A DNA stretch of 29,709 nucleotides from UBA3305 sp002373555 (GCA_946612455.1 CAMOER010000032.1:1-29709); one strand, 5' to 3'; positions 16,601 to 22,970 are shown, numbered from the stretch's first letter. Numbers and translations are program-made. The notes: generated from the letters alone by a model not told the origin.

Positions 16601-16682
16601 TGCGCTGGCCGCGGCTGTGCTGATCGCGCTCGAGGCCTTCGTACTGGTAAGATACTTTAAAAAGAAGAAAAAAGCTGCATAA
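13650..16682 (+). CDS. Circularly permuted, membrane-anchored GH3 beta-glycosidase
   Basis: 1010 residues with the family-3 domains in reversed order. Two N-terminal transmembrane helices (about 32-51 and 64-84) lead into the alpha/beta sandwich domain (about 100-400; RSGGEGQDLP with E240 as acid/base candidate, and the late PFGHGLSYTTF). A fibronectin-III-like domain follows (about 450-580), then the catalytic TIM barrel (about 660-960) with IKHFVVNDQE (K819-H820) and the nucleophile D903 in GMVLTDWYG. A third helix (about 983-1003) ends in FKKKKKAA. In ordinary GH3 enzymes the barrel comes first; reversed forms are known from Butyrivibrio and Ruminococcus beta-glucosidases. With helices at both ends the catalytic part is probably held outside the membrane. 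AAGGAGG precedes the ATG. Confidence 0.9.
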   Translation: MLQWLTNILTPVFEGMGVSAVDVQTYVNMLSGYIYAIVIILLAVIIMMFVAQKAKKGTRHVVRWTSVVAGITAIAVIANMICFGPMHDNLSALMNGLGTVSEESAAHSEEVIEKVGDEGIVLAQNDGLLPLTDTDKLNVFGWAATNPIYGGTGSGSSSNEGNIDILTSLKNAGFEVNQDIIDMYTEYSPNRVLGGNVVSVGFTDWSLPEAPADHYTDELINGTKAFSDTAVIVLARSGGEGQDLPKDMGSVIDGTYNDVQQTLANGNQGYSYYASSYTNNGDYNDYEKDELYLELSKTEKDMIEIVTSNFDNIVLVVNANNPMELGFVDEYPQIRSVLLAPGTGRTAMNALGKILKGDVNPSGRTIETYVRDLTATPAFNNYGNFTYDNVADLQQQYTEADPGFQGVLSFVNYVEGIYVGYRFYETAFAEAEAGNMQFDYDEVVQYPFGHGLSYTTFTQEITDLTDNGDNVSVTVNVTNTGDAAGKEVVELYYTPPYTNGGIEKAAVNLIDFAKTQELAPGASEAVTFEFAKEDLASYDSSKIKTANGGYILEVGEYVISARADAHTVLSEAGFTVDTDIDYSETGRASDLDAATNRFEDYSNAGLTYLSRADGFANYDVATAAPTDFSMPDDVREILDAHSVAHFDPAAYDDPADEMPTTGADNGLSLWDMVGATYDDERWEALLDQLTVEEMSQLVQVGGFSTVAMKSVDKVTTADSDGTGGLNDWYAGVFGTPYPTETLIAQTWNKELAAEVGGAIAQEFADAHIYGWYGPAMNMHRTAFNGRNFEYYSEDGVLAGYIASAEVNAATSKGVYAYIKHFVVNDQEINRCTAQQIHLTEQTLREIYMKPFEICVKNFDFENGPLAVMSSFTLIGPHYTGANSDLLNGVLRGEWGFQGMVLTDWYGSYGYQLTMDSVLNGNDMMLGFGTNVRTAIENPDSPTMVKALRQASKNIMFTIVHSGNYTIEERPTGMDTLTKTIVSIDALAAAVLIALEAFVLVRYFKKKKKAA

Positions 16683-16732
16683 TGGTCCGGACGGATTTAC
16701 CCGCCTGACCAATGCAATATGGTGATGAGACG

Positions 16733-16777
16733 GCAGGTGCCCGGGAGCGAATGCTCCCGGGCACCTGCTGCTTTCTT
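16733..16777 (+). terminator. Strong terminator after the GH3 gene
   Basis: A perfect 16-bp stem, GCAGGTGCCCGGGAGC (16733-16748) with its complement at 16753-16768, closes a GAAT loop and is followed by TGCTTTCTT. It lies 50 bases after the stop. Confidence 0.85.
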
Positions 16778-16801
16778 GAAAAATAGCTGGCGCATTCTCG
16801 T
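16776..16801 (+). repeat. Partial copy of the TTGAAAAATAGCTGGC repeat
   Basis: Twenty-six bases are identical to 29656-29681, starting TTGAAAAATAGCTGGCGC. The copy at 29.66 kb continues into a hairpin; this one diverges after 16801 and so looks truncated. The two lie in direct orientation 12.9 kb apart and bracket the accessory part of the window. Confidence 0.8.
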
Positions 16802-16997
16802 ACCGACGTATATTGTACCATAAGAGACGCAGAAAAGCAAGCCTTAATCGAACATTTGTTCGTGTTTGTATTCTGATATTTTCCAATTCTCTTTATCTTT
16901 GTCTGGCAACTTCATCCGGCATCAAAGACCACCTGGTGACCAAGCGCCAGAAAGCACAAAGCAGTGTATGACCGGGGTACTCAAAAGTGAAGAAGGG

Positions 16998-17035
16998 GCG
17001 ATTCATCTCCACCCTAAGAGGATGGAGAATCCTCG
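16998..17035 (+). mobile_element. Solo IS200/IS605-type right-end scar
   Basis: GCGATTCATCTCCACCCTAAG followed by AGGATGGAGAATCCTCGC matches the remembered right-end signature of IS200/IS605 elements that carry tnpB. The hairpin is TCTCCACCCT (17006-17015) with AGGATGGAGA (17019-17028), one mismatch and an AAG loop. In complete elements this hairpin follows the tnpB stop and is part of the guide (omega/reRNA) region. No tnpA or tnpB reading frame survives upstream: the 16802-16997 stretch has no coding that I recognise. I read it as a remnant left by deletion. Confidence 0.5.
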
Positions 17036-17110
17036 CTTACAAAGGTTGAAGGCAGGCGGCAGGAAAGCAGAGGGGATTGGAAGCAAGAGTATAAGAAACG
17101 AACGATTAAT

Positions 17111-17131
17111 CCGCGCCGGATTCCGGCGCGG
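17111..17131. other. GC-rich hairpin
   Basis: CCGCGCCGG (17111-17119) and CCGGCGCGG (17123-17131) form a perfect 9-bp stem with a 3-base loop, followed by TATTTGTAT. The T content is too low for a confident terminator. It lies in the 730-base stretch between the GH3 gene and the peptide gene, which otherwise holds only the terminator, repeats and IS scar listed here. Confidence 0.5.
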
Positions 17132-17191
17132 TATTTGTATGGGAATATGCAGCTATCCGTGATCCAGATCGTGTATGGGCAGAGGTGATAC

Positions 17192-17204
17192 ATTGAAAAA
17201 TAGC
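17192..17204 (+). repeat. Short third occurrence of ATTGAAAAATAGC
   Basis: ATTGAAAAATAGC recurs here, identical to 29655-29667 over 13 bases; the match stops where the other two copies continue with TGGCGC. It may be the end of a further degraded copy, or chance. Confidence 0.35.
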
Positions 17205-17313
17205 AAATGAGGCCGGCGGGAAAAAGTGCGTCTGATTTGAGCAGCCGTGCCGGTATTGTATTTGCGAAACAGAAGATCATACCGCGACATCTTTACTCCG
17301 TCTCAATTATCTC

Positions 17314-17342
17314 TTTTCAGTCTCTGAACTTACAGGTATAAT
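17314..17342 (+). promoter_or_regulatory. Promoter of the Cys-rich peptide gene
   Basis: TTTTCA (17314-17319) and a perfect TATAAT (17337-17342) are spaced by 17 bases. Transcription should begin near 17349, about 60 bases before the start codon. Confidence 0.6.
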
Positions 17343-17411
17343 ATCATACGGAACATGTCAACACGACGGCGGGAAAAGGATCACAGGCTATTATACAAGG
17401 AGAAAACAATC

Positions 17412-17672
17412 ATGTCTGAAGACAAAGTATTCGAACAGGAAATATCTCCGGAAGAACTGGAAAATGCCGCAGGCGGAGGCCTGCTTCACAACAAAAAATC
17501 AGCACCGGTTTACGGCTGTCAGATAAATCAAAGGCGTGACATCTATGAAGGTGGATTTCCCAACTGTGCCGCAACTGTAGAGGATGGCAGTTTTTGCAAC
17601 AGCAATGATGCCTGCTTTAAGAGTGCAGTGAATTATACTTCCATGCAGTCCTGCTTTAAGGCCTGGCAATAG
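17412..17672 (+). CDS. Cys-rich RiPP/bacteriocin-like precursor peptide with double-glycine leader
   Basis: 86 residues. The leader MSEDKVFEQEISPEELENAAGG is acidic and ends in the ELENAAGG double-glycine motif used for export with cleavage by a C39-peptidase transporter (residues 1-22). The core (23-86) has five cysteines at 36, 52, 62, 68 and 81, with the pattern PNCAATVEDGSFCNSNDACF. I chose the ATG at 17412 because AAGGAG lies just before it and the product then begins with a normal leader; an upstream start at 17355 adds a basic stretch. A fused fragment just downstream repeats the DGxxCxxNDxC core and carries the start of a radical-SAM maturase, so thioether or similar cross-links are a fair inference. 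No intact maturase or transporter is present here. Confidence 0.75.
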   Translation: MSEDKVFEQEISPEELENAAGGGLLHNKKSAPVYGCQINQRRDIYEGGFPNCAATVEDGSFCNSNDACFKSAVNYTSMQSCFKAWQ

Positions 17673-17689
17673 AGAGTGGAGCCGGAAAT

Positions 17690-17897
17690 GTGCGTGATGC
17701 CGGAATGATCGGTACGGAACATCTTCTTCCCGAACAGAAATACCGGTTTTACAATAATCGGTATAAGGAGAATATTCAGTGGTCCATCACCGGCAAATGC
17801 AACTACCGACGGCGGCACGTGCATGACAAACGACAGCTGCGCGGTCGCCCAGATCATATATGCAGATTCTACTATTAAAAAGCCGTACCTTGATTGA
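17690..17897 (+). pseudogene. Fused remnant: radical-SAM maturase N-terminus joined to a second precursor C-terminus
   Basis: From about 17690 one frame reads GTEHLLPEQKYRFYNNRYK then ENIQWSITGKCNYR, the usual lead-in to the CxxxCxxC cluster motif of peptide-modifying radical-SAM enzymes. The expected second and third cysteines are replaced (CNYRRRHV). From about 17802 another frame reads TTDGGTCMTNDSCAVAQIIY and ends at a TGA (17895-17897). This aligns without gaps to VEDGSFCNSNDACFKSAVNY of the intact precursor, sharing D, G, C, N, D, C and Y. The switch falls near 17802-17811. A deletion that joined a maturase gene to a following precursor gene explains both halves. Neither half can be functional: there is no leader and no complete cluster-binding site. 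Confidence 0.6.
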
Positions 17898-17973
17898 GAT
17901 ACCAGCGCGGATATGCGGCCGTGCACTTTACAGGCGGCGTAACGAAGCGTGAAACAGAAGGAGATGACTGGAA

Positions 17974-18828
17974 ATGCTCGGAGCTATTGTTGGCGATATC
18001 GTTGGTTCTGTTTATGAGCGGCACAATATCAAAACAAAAGAATTCCCCTTGTTCCGGGAGGACTGCCGTTTTACGGATGATACGGTCATGACCTGCGCTG
18101 TTGCAGAGGCGGTCATGAATGGCGGAAAGAGAGATGATTTCATCGACGCCATGAAGAAATACGGCCGGATGTATCCGCATGCGGGATATGGCGGAAAATT
18201 CCGCACATGGCTGCTCTCGGAGGACCGTGAGCCGTACAACAGTTTTGGCAACGGTTCCGCAATGCGTGTCTCGCCCTGCGCCTGGAATATGGACTGCGGT
18301 TTCTGCGCGAGAACGGGGCTGTGGCCGTCCAACGGACGGGCTGTGGCAAGGCTGTCTGCCGAGGTTACACATAACCATCCGGAGGGCATCATAGGTGCAA
18401 TGGCAACAGCGGATGCGATCTTCCTGAGCCGTTATTATTTCGGCGGTTACTGCGGTGACTATGAAGAGCCGATCAATCATGATCCGGAAGAATGCAAGAA
18501 ACGCATCAAAGAGCATATAGAACAGGAGTATGGATACGATCTTTCCAAAACGCTCGACGAGATCCGCCCTTCCTATGGCTTTGATGCCACCTGCCAGGGC
18601 TCCGTACCGCAGGCCATTATCGCATTCCTGGAAAGTACCGATTTTGAGGATGCCATCCGGAACGCGATTTCCCTGGGCGGGGACAGCGATACCATTGCTG
18701 CCATTGCGGGCAGCATAGCGGAGCCTGCCTACGGTATTCCGAAATGGATTAAAGACAAAGCAATCTCTTACCTGGATGAGCCTCTGAGAGATGTACTGCG
18801 AAGGTGGAGGAAATTCATCAGGAACTGA
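17974..18828 (+). CDS. ADP-ribosylglycohydrolase (DraG/ARH family)
   Basis: 284 residues. It should remove ADP-ribose from a modified protein, nucleic acid or small molecule. Metal- and substrate-binding motifs of the family are all present: GAIVGDIVGS at the N-terminus, CRFTDDTVMTCAVAEA (about 30-45), SFGNGSAMRVSPCAW (about 90-104), THNHPEGIIGA, and SLGGDSDTIAAIAGSIAE near residue 230-250. AAGGAG precedes the ATG by 10 bases. It is about 75 bases downstream of the peptide/maturase remnant, with no obvious promoter between, so it may share that transcript. A closely related but broken copy lies at 28429. Confidence 0.92.
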   Translation: MLGAIVGDIVGSVYERHNIKTKEFPLFREDCRFTDDTVMTCAVAEAVMNGGKRDDFIDAMKKYGRMYPHAGYGGKFRTWLLSEDREPYNSFGNGSAMRVSPCAWNMDCGFCARTGLWPSNGRAVARLSAEVTHNHPEGIIGAMATADAIFLSRYYFGGYCGDYEEPINHDPEECKKRIKEHIEQEYGYDLSKTLDEIRPSYGFDATCQGSVPQAIIAFLESTDFEDAIRNAISLGGDSDTIAAIAGSIAEPAYGIPKWIKDKAISYLDEPLRDVLRRWRKFIRN

Positions 18829-18882
18829 ATATATCCGGGTATAATTGCTGAGACAGAGGCAAAAGATTGGATAGCCGAAATG

Positions 18883-18933
18883 AAAACAGGCACTTCCAGG
18901 TGATTATTGATTCACGGGAGGTGCCTGTTTTTA
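18883..18933 (+). terminator. Rho-independent terminator after the ADP-ribosylglycohydrolase
   Basis: AAAACAGGCACTTCC (18883-18897) pairs with GGGAGGTGCCTGTTTT (18916-18931), with one bulge, around an 18-base loop; a T-run follows. It lies 55 bases after the stop. Confidence 0.75.
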
Positions 18934-18961
18934 TGGATTCCGCCATAACTGAATCATTGCA

Positions 18962-19222
18962 TTACCTGTAATACAGCATCAGCGGGATTATCACCGCAGC
19001 CAGTACCAGAATCCACCCTGCGGCCAGCATGACTGCATGCTTTTTTTCGGCATGAAACCGGACAAAGCCAACCCGATCAGCAAGTGAACATTGATTGATG
19101 TAAGCCGCCGACGAGGCGGCTTTTTCATGGCCGGGTACCGGCTGTTTGCCATTTACATCAAAAGCTCTGTAAGAAAAGGTTAACAGCTGCGCACCGGATA
19201 ACGTACACACGGGAACCGACAT
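18962..19222 (-). other. Uncertain small reading frame with a C-terminal hydrophobic segment
   Basis: An 86-codon minus-strand frame ends VRFHAEKKHAVMLAAGWILVLAAVIIPLMLYYR, a plausible single transmembrane helix with a natural-looking tail. The first half is not protein-like and overlaps a plus-strand terminator hairpin (19102-19125), and no good ribosome binding site is visible. I read the last 40 codons as a possible fragment of a membrane-protein gene. The 18829-19234 stretch holds only this, two hairpins and the end of the AraC remnant. Confidence 0.25.
19102..19125 (+). terminator. Terminator-like hairpin
   Basis: AAGCCGCC (19102-19109) pairs with GGCGGCTT (19115-19122) around GACGA and is followed by a T-run. 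No plus-strand gene lies directly upstream, which suggests it was left by a lost gene. Confidence 0.55.
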
Positions 19223-19234
19223 CGGTATCCGCTT

Positions 19235-19891
19235 TTACAATGTCCTGTACTGATGCGGGGTATACCCGGTCATTTTTTTAAAAACAACAATAAAATAACT
19301 TTCTGAGCAGAATCCCAGCTGGCTGCTGATTTCCGAAGATGTTTGCCGGCTGGTTTTCAGCATCTGTCTGCGTAAGCCGCAAGCTCCTCCAGGGAAAAAC
19401 GGACAAACAGGTGATCTGCTATATAGGCGCATGCTCTTCTGACCGGCAATGAATAAGAACTGTCGGACTTTCCTTTTTTTACGAGTTCTGTATAAGCGAT
19501 AATTGTCTGCGACATTCCTTCCATATATTCTTCAGCAGATGACATTTTCCTGTGTGTCAGTTTCTCGAGCAGTCTGCCTGCTTCGGAATAGGAGGATAAT
19601 GCTCCGAGTGCGATCGTGTAAGCTGATACGCAGTTATACTGATAGCCTGTGCTGAGATAACCGGGGATTCGGTTAAGACTCTGCAGAAATTCCTTCCATG
19701 TGTCGGAACGCACGAACTGCCGAGCCAGATCGACATTCCCGCTTCGTATGATTTCTGCAGAAATCATACGAAGCGGGAATGTCGATAAAAAAGGTATCCA
19801 TATTTTCGTGCGTATCTGTACTGATCAGATTGGAATAATCATAATAATTGTTGTTGAACCTGTTCATTAGTCTTCTCCGCAAAGCGACCAT
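19235..19891 (-). pseudogene. Broken AraC family regulator
   Basis: Three minus-strand pieces in different frames add up to parts of an AraC protein. 19767-19357 encodes a regulatory part with GNVDLARQFVRSDTWKEFL and ends SLPVRRACAYIADHLFVRF then SLEELAAYA, the start of the DNA-binding domain. After a frame change near 19370, RQMLKTSRQTSSEISSQLGF then CSESYFIVVFKKMTGYTPHQYR gives the second helix-turn-helix. About 35 residues of the first helix-turn-helix are missing between them. The N-terminal piece (from 19891) is out of frame across a perfect palindrome at 19729-19786. The gene cannot make a normal regulator. Confidence 0.7.
19729..19786. repeat. Perfect 58-bp palindrome without spacer
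   Basis: 19729-19757 is the exact reverse complement of 19758-19786; the centre is CTGCAG and the arms contain CATTCCCGCTTCGTATGA. It sits in the AraC remnant at the point where the frame breaks. It has no T-run and is far longer than a regulatory dyad, so I read it as an inverted duplication (template-switch product) or an assembly artefact. Confidence 0.85.
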
Positions 19892-20057
19892 ATATTAATA
19901 CAAATAACCATTTAATTATATTATTGCCGGCGGGAAAAATCTATACTTTCTTTAGGAAGATTAAGATTAAGATTCATCGTGACAGCCGGATGCAGAACCT
20001 GTTGTAAGAAGTGGAATACGAATTGAATGAGCATATTGTCAGCAGCAGGAACAATGT

Positions 20058-20789
20058 TTATGCGATATGATTCTGATGGAGAAAAGCCGATCCGTGTACC
20101 CCCGGGATCTCCACGCAGGTCGTCAGGATTCCGTTCGCGGCATCGACCTTTACCGTCCGCTTTCCCCGGCACCGGGAGAGCACGGAATCTACGATGCGCA
20201 GTCCGAGACCGTGACCGGGTTCCGCTTTGCCGGAAAGGAAGGATATGCTTTTTCCTTTTGGAATACTGTTCTGAATCATCAGGAGCAGTCCGTTCCCGGC
20301 CTGTTCCATCTTCAGGCAGAGGGAACGATCGCGCTCGGGCAGCGGTTCGTTGGCCTCCCTGCCGTTTTCCAGCAGATTCTGCAGGATCAGACAGAGGTCC
20401 TCTTCGGCTGGCAGCAAGGCGGGATCACTGATCGATATCCGTAATGAAAAGGGGATCTTTTCCTGCCTGCACTGCCGGTGCTTCAAGGCGAGAATGGATT
20501 GCATGAGAGGAAGCGCAGGCAGAGAAGGAACCGGAGATTCCGGATCTGCCGGCAGATCCGCATCGCCTGAAGCGGTGTATTCGATTGCCTGCAGGATCCC
20601 GGCAGCATCGTGCCTGAACCGCCGGATCTCCTCGGTCCGTTCCGTCAGTGAACGGCTGTAGAGCCGGGCTGTCTCTGCCGCAGATGCCAGTATACGGTTC
20701 TCTTCCTCCAATGATTCGCAGAAACGAAAGGCGGCCGCCATCAGATAGAGCAGGCCGATCAACACAAAGATCACAAATATGATTCTCAC
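20058..20789 (-). CDS. GHKL-type sensor histidine kinase (short, single membrane helix)
   Basis: 243 residues. One N-terminal transmembrane helix (about 3-20) is followed by a coiled stretch and the kinase core. The H-box is RRFRHDAAGILQAIEY (H60), the N-box LILQNLLENGREAN (about 134-147), and the G-box GHGLGLRIVDSVLSR (about 192-206). This is the AgrC-like, GHKL class that pairs with LytTR regulators, although the usual Asn after HD in HDxxN is replaced. It has almost no sensor domain. Its ATG overlaps the stop of the preceding pseudokinase gene by four bases (ATGA), so the two are probably made together and may act as a heteromer. The last gene of a three-gene operon. Confidence 0.85.
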   Translation of the reverse strand: MRIIFVIFVLIGLLYLMAAAFRFCESLEEENRILASAAETARLYSRSLTERTEEIRRFRHDAAGILQAIEYTASGDADLPADPESPVPSLPALPLMQSILALKHRQCRQEKIPFSLRISISDPALLPAEEDLCLILQNLLENGREANEPLPERDRSLCLKMEQAGNGLLLMIQNSIPKGKSISFLSGKAEPGHGLGLRIVDSVLSRCRGKRTVKVDAANGILTTCVEIPGVHGSAFLHQNHIA

Positions 20790-22051
20790 TGGCGTACCTC
20801 CGTCATGACCCGGACAGTCAGCTGCCCGTTTTCCTGTTTTTCTTCCATGAAATCGTGCGGTCCGAAAAGAGTGTTCTGCAGACGCAGTGCCGGAAAGGCA
20901 GTCCGTCCGGTTCCGTTGATCTGCAGGCGGATCAGAAGCTGGTTGCAGCGGTGCCGGATCTGCAGACGGATGATCGGAGAAGCGGTTCGTCCCGTATCAC
21001 CTGCACATACCTGCTGCACCCAGTGAAGCAGTGCGCTGCCAAGCTCTGCCGCCTGTCCGCTTGCTTCCTGCGGAACAGAAGCCTGAAAATCCGCACCGAT
21101 CCCCTGGCCTGCAAACAGATCCGCAAAAAAGGACAGGACCGTATCCAATGCAGGATCCGCACTGTATCTGCCGCAGCGGAGCTTCTCCAGAACAGCCTGC
21201 ATTTCAGTCAGATAGGTCTGCATTTCAGCTGTGGATCTGCCGGTATCTGTCTGCAGACGGGAAGCAGTTTCCGACAGGAACTGCTGTTGGGAAGCCAGCT
21301 CTGCTGTCTGCGTCCGGATCATCAGATCATAAGCATCAGCCAGCGCTGCCTGATGCCGGAGCGATATCCTTCGCTGCAGTTCCCCGGGAATACGGAGACT
21401 GAGATAGATGCCGGCGCTAAACATCAAAACGGCCATCACCGCCAGAGAGACCAGATGAGAGGTCGTGAAGGTATCGATATCTGTGATCTGCGAAAGAGAA
21501 AGCGAAGAGATCAGCAGGATGATCCCGGAGGCAGCCAGCCGTCTCCGCCTGAAACTGTATTGGCCAAGCCGGCGCAGATACGGTCTGACCGGGTGGAGAA
21601 GGAGAAGAAAAAGGAGCGGCGCTGCGATGATGACAGGGACCGCAACAACAGGATCCTTCCCGATCAAGTTTGCCTGCCAGGTATATCCGGATACGATGTT
21701 TACCATGGCAGAGGCTATGATAAACGCGCTGCCGCAGAAGATATCGGAAAGCAGCGCGACACAGCCGATCTGCAGGAAATCCCCTTTCCAGGTGTAATAG
21801 AGTACAGCATAGGAAGCGACGGCTGTCGTCAGAATGAAAAAGATATGAAGGCCGTTGACCGGTATACCTGATAAAGAAAGAGCATCCGCATTCTCAAAAA
21901 AGACGAGCAGGATCGTTTTGATGCCGAAATACCATGTCCAGAGGGTAATGCCATGACGTCTGTCAAAGGCGGTATCCATGATCAGGATGTTCATGAAAAA
22001 AGAAATCAGAGACTGCGTGGATCGGAGTATGATAAGACCAAAAATCTGCAT
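20786..22051 (-). CDS. Multi-helix membrane sensor with degenerate kinase domain
   Basis: 421 residues. The first 230 or so form six or seven transmembrane helices, like the sensor part of AgrC/ComD kinases. The rest resembles a GHKL kinase in length and order but has lost key motifs. The region before the dimerisation helices (LRHQAALADAYDLM) has no HDxxN, the N-box position reads LGSALLHWVQQV, and no GxGLG box is found. I therefore call it a pseudokinase or receptor subunit that passes a signal to the intact kinase encoded next, whose start overlaps its stop. It begins 15 bases after the LytTR regulator's stop. The ligand is unknown; no peptide-signal gene was found beside it. Confidence 0.7.
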   Translation of the reverse strand: MQIFGLIILRSTQSLISFFMNILIMDTAFDRRHGITLWTWYFGIKTILLVFFENADALSLSGIPVNGLHIFFILTTAVASYAVLYYTWKGDFLQIGCVALLSDIFCGSAFIIASAMVNIVSGYTWQANLIGKDPVVAVPVIIAAPLLFLLLLHPVRPYLRRLGQYSFRRRRLAASGIILLISSLSLSQITDIDTFTTSHLVSLAVMAVLMFSAGIYLSLRIPGELQRRISLRHQAALADAYDLMIRTQTAELASQQQFLSETASRLQTDTGRSTAEMQTYLTEMQAVLEKLRCGRYSADPALDTVLSFFADLFAGQGIGADFQASVPQEASGQAAELGSALLHWVQQVCAGDTGRTASPIIRLQIRHRCNQLLIRLQINGTGRTAFPALRLQNTLFGPHDFMEEKQENGQLTVRVMTEVRQ

Positions 22052-22066
22052 CGCATTGTCCTCCGC

Positions 22067-22828
22067 CTATACGGTGATGCTTTCCGCCCAGGCCATCCAG
22101 GCTGCGCGGAAGGATCTGCTGTAGCCGCGGCTGATCAGGATCTCGGAACCATCCTCCAGGAGAATGCTTTTTGCATAGATCTCCGAGACGCGGGTCAGAT
22201 TGACGATATAGCTGTTGTGACAGCGCGCGAAGGAGCCGGCAGGCAGCTTTGCAGCGAGCTCCGGGATGCGGGAACGGGTATGGTAAGAAGAATTGACAGT
22301 CACGATGCGGGTCATTCTGGTCTGGCGTTCCAGATAGAGGATATCCCCGCAGCGGAGGGTCACGATATGTCCGTCCGCTGCCGTTAGAGAAAGCTTCGTT
22401 TCCCGGTTGTTCCGGATGGCAGCCAGCTTCGAGAAGATCTCAGGAAGCCGCTCTTCGAACTGCGGCTTCAGAACATACCAGATATGATCCGTCTGGTAGA
22501 CGTCCAGAGCGTAATGCAGGTAATTGGTGAGATAAACGATCTGACAGGCCGGGAATCGTTCATTCAGCTGCCCCGCAAGCCCGATCCCGTCCGGAGAGGT
22601 ACCGAATTCGATGTCCAGAAAAGCCAGATCCGGCGCGGCAGTCTGCGGCTTTATCCCGGCAGCGGTTTTGCTTCCCGTCAGTTCTGCAAGTGTGCTGTCA
22701 GCATTCTCGTAGCAGTGGAGACTGATCTTCCTGTCCGCCTTCTGGTCCGCAAATCTCTGCAGGATCTGTCCGGCTGTCTGCAGCCAGTCTTTGTCATCAT
22801 CGACGATTATGATATTGATCTCTCTCAT
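22067..22828 (-). CDS. LytTR family response regulator
   Basis: 253 residues. The receiver domain (about 1-135) has the acidic pocket VDDDKD, the phospho-acceptor D72 in FLDIEFG, YLTNYLHYALD and the conserved lysine in YVLKP. A LytTR DNA-binding domain (about 145-250) follows, with IVTLRCGDILYLERQ, FARCHNSYIVNLTRV and LLEDGSEILISRGY. AAGGAGG lies 11 bases before the ATG. It heads an operon with a pseudokinase and a GHKL kinase. LytTR proteins bind pairs of direct repeats about 21 bp apart; such a pair lies at 22923-22962, upstream of both this operon and the divergent LRR gene. Confidence 0.93.
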   Translation of the reverse strand: MREINIIIVDDDKDWLQTAGQILQRFADQKADRKISLHCYENADSTLAELTGSKTAAGIKPQTAAPDLAFLDIEFGTSPDGIGLAGQLNERFPACQIVYLTNYLHYALDVYQTDHIWYVLKPQFEERLPEIFSKLAAIRNNRETKLSLTAADGHIVTLRCGDILYLERQTRMTRIVTVNSSYHTRSRIPELAAKLPAGSFARCHNSYIVNLTRVSEIYAKSILLEDGSEILISRGYSRSFRAAWMAWAESITV

Positions 22829-22857
22829 GTGCCGCGCTGCCTCCTTCCGTGTTCATT

Positions 22858-22886
22858 ATTATAACCGTTTCCATGGAAACTGCAAA
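22858..22886 (-). promoter_or_regulatory. Promoter of the LytTR operon with an embedded palindrome
   Basis: On the minus strand TTTGCA (22886-22881) and a perfect TATAAT (22863-22858) are spaced by 17 bases. The spacer contains the perfect 14-bp palindrome GTTTCCATGGAAAC (22867-22880), a likely operator for a dimeric repressor. The regulator that would bind it is not identified. Confidence 0.55.
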
Positions 22887-22922
22887 GCAGTCGGGAACGT
22901 TCGGGATGCGCAGAATATGTCT

Positions 22923-22962
22923 GATTCACTGCAGTTTTTGTTCGATTCACTGCAGTTTTTGT
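22923..22962 (+). promoter_or_regulatory. Tandem direct repeats, candidate LytTR binding site
   Basis: GATTCACTGCAGTTTTTGT occurs at 22923-22941 and again, identical, at 22944-22962, so the units are phased at 21 bp (two helical turns). That is the arrangement of AgrA/ComE-type LytTR sites. The second copy ends 8 bases before the -35 box of the LRR gene promoter. Confidence 0.7.
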
Positions 22963-22970
22963 ATGATGCA

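Noticed and set aside
16802..16997. Remaining tnpB coding before the IS-like right end
   Set aside because: I looked for the zinc-finger and RuvC-like ending of TnpB in all frames and found nothing recognisable.
17111..17131. Rho-independent terminator
   Set aside because: The stem is strong but the following bases (TATTTGTAT) are not a proper T-run, and no gene lies just upstream.
17690..17878. A functional 62-residue protein from the GTG at 17690
   Set aside because: It breaks off at the radical-SAM cluster motif and ends in sequence that, in another frame, matches the precursor peptide core; a fusion remnant explains it better.
22923..22962. Possible CRISPR repeat pair
   Set aside because: There are only two units with a 2-base gap, no spacers and no cas genes; placement by a promoter fits a regulator site better.
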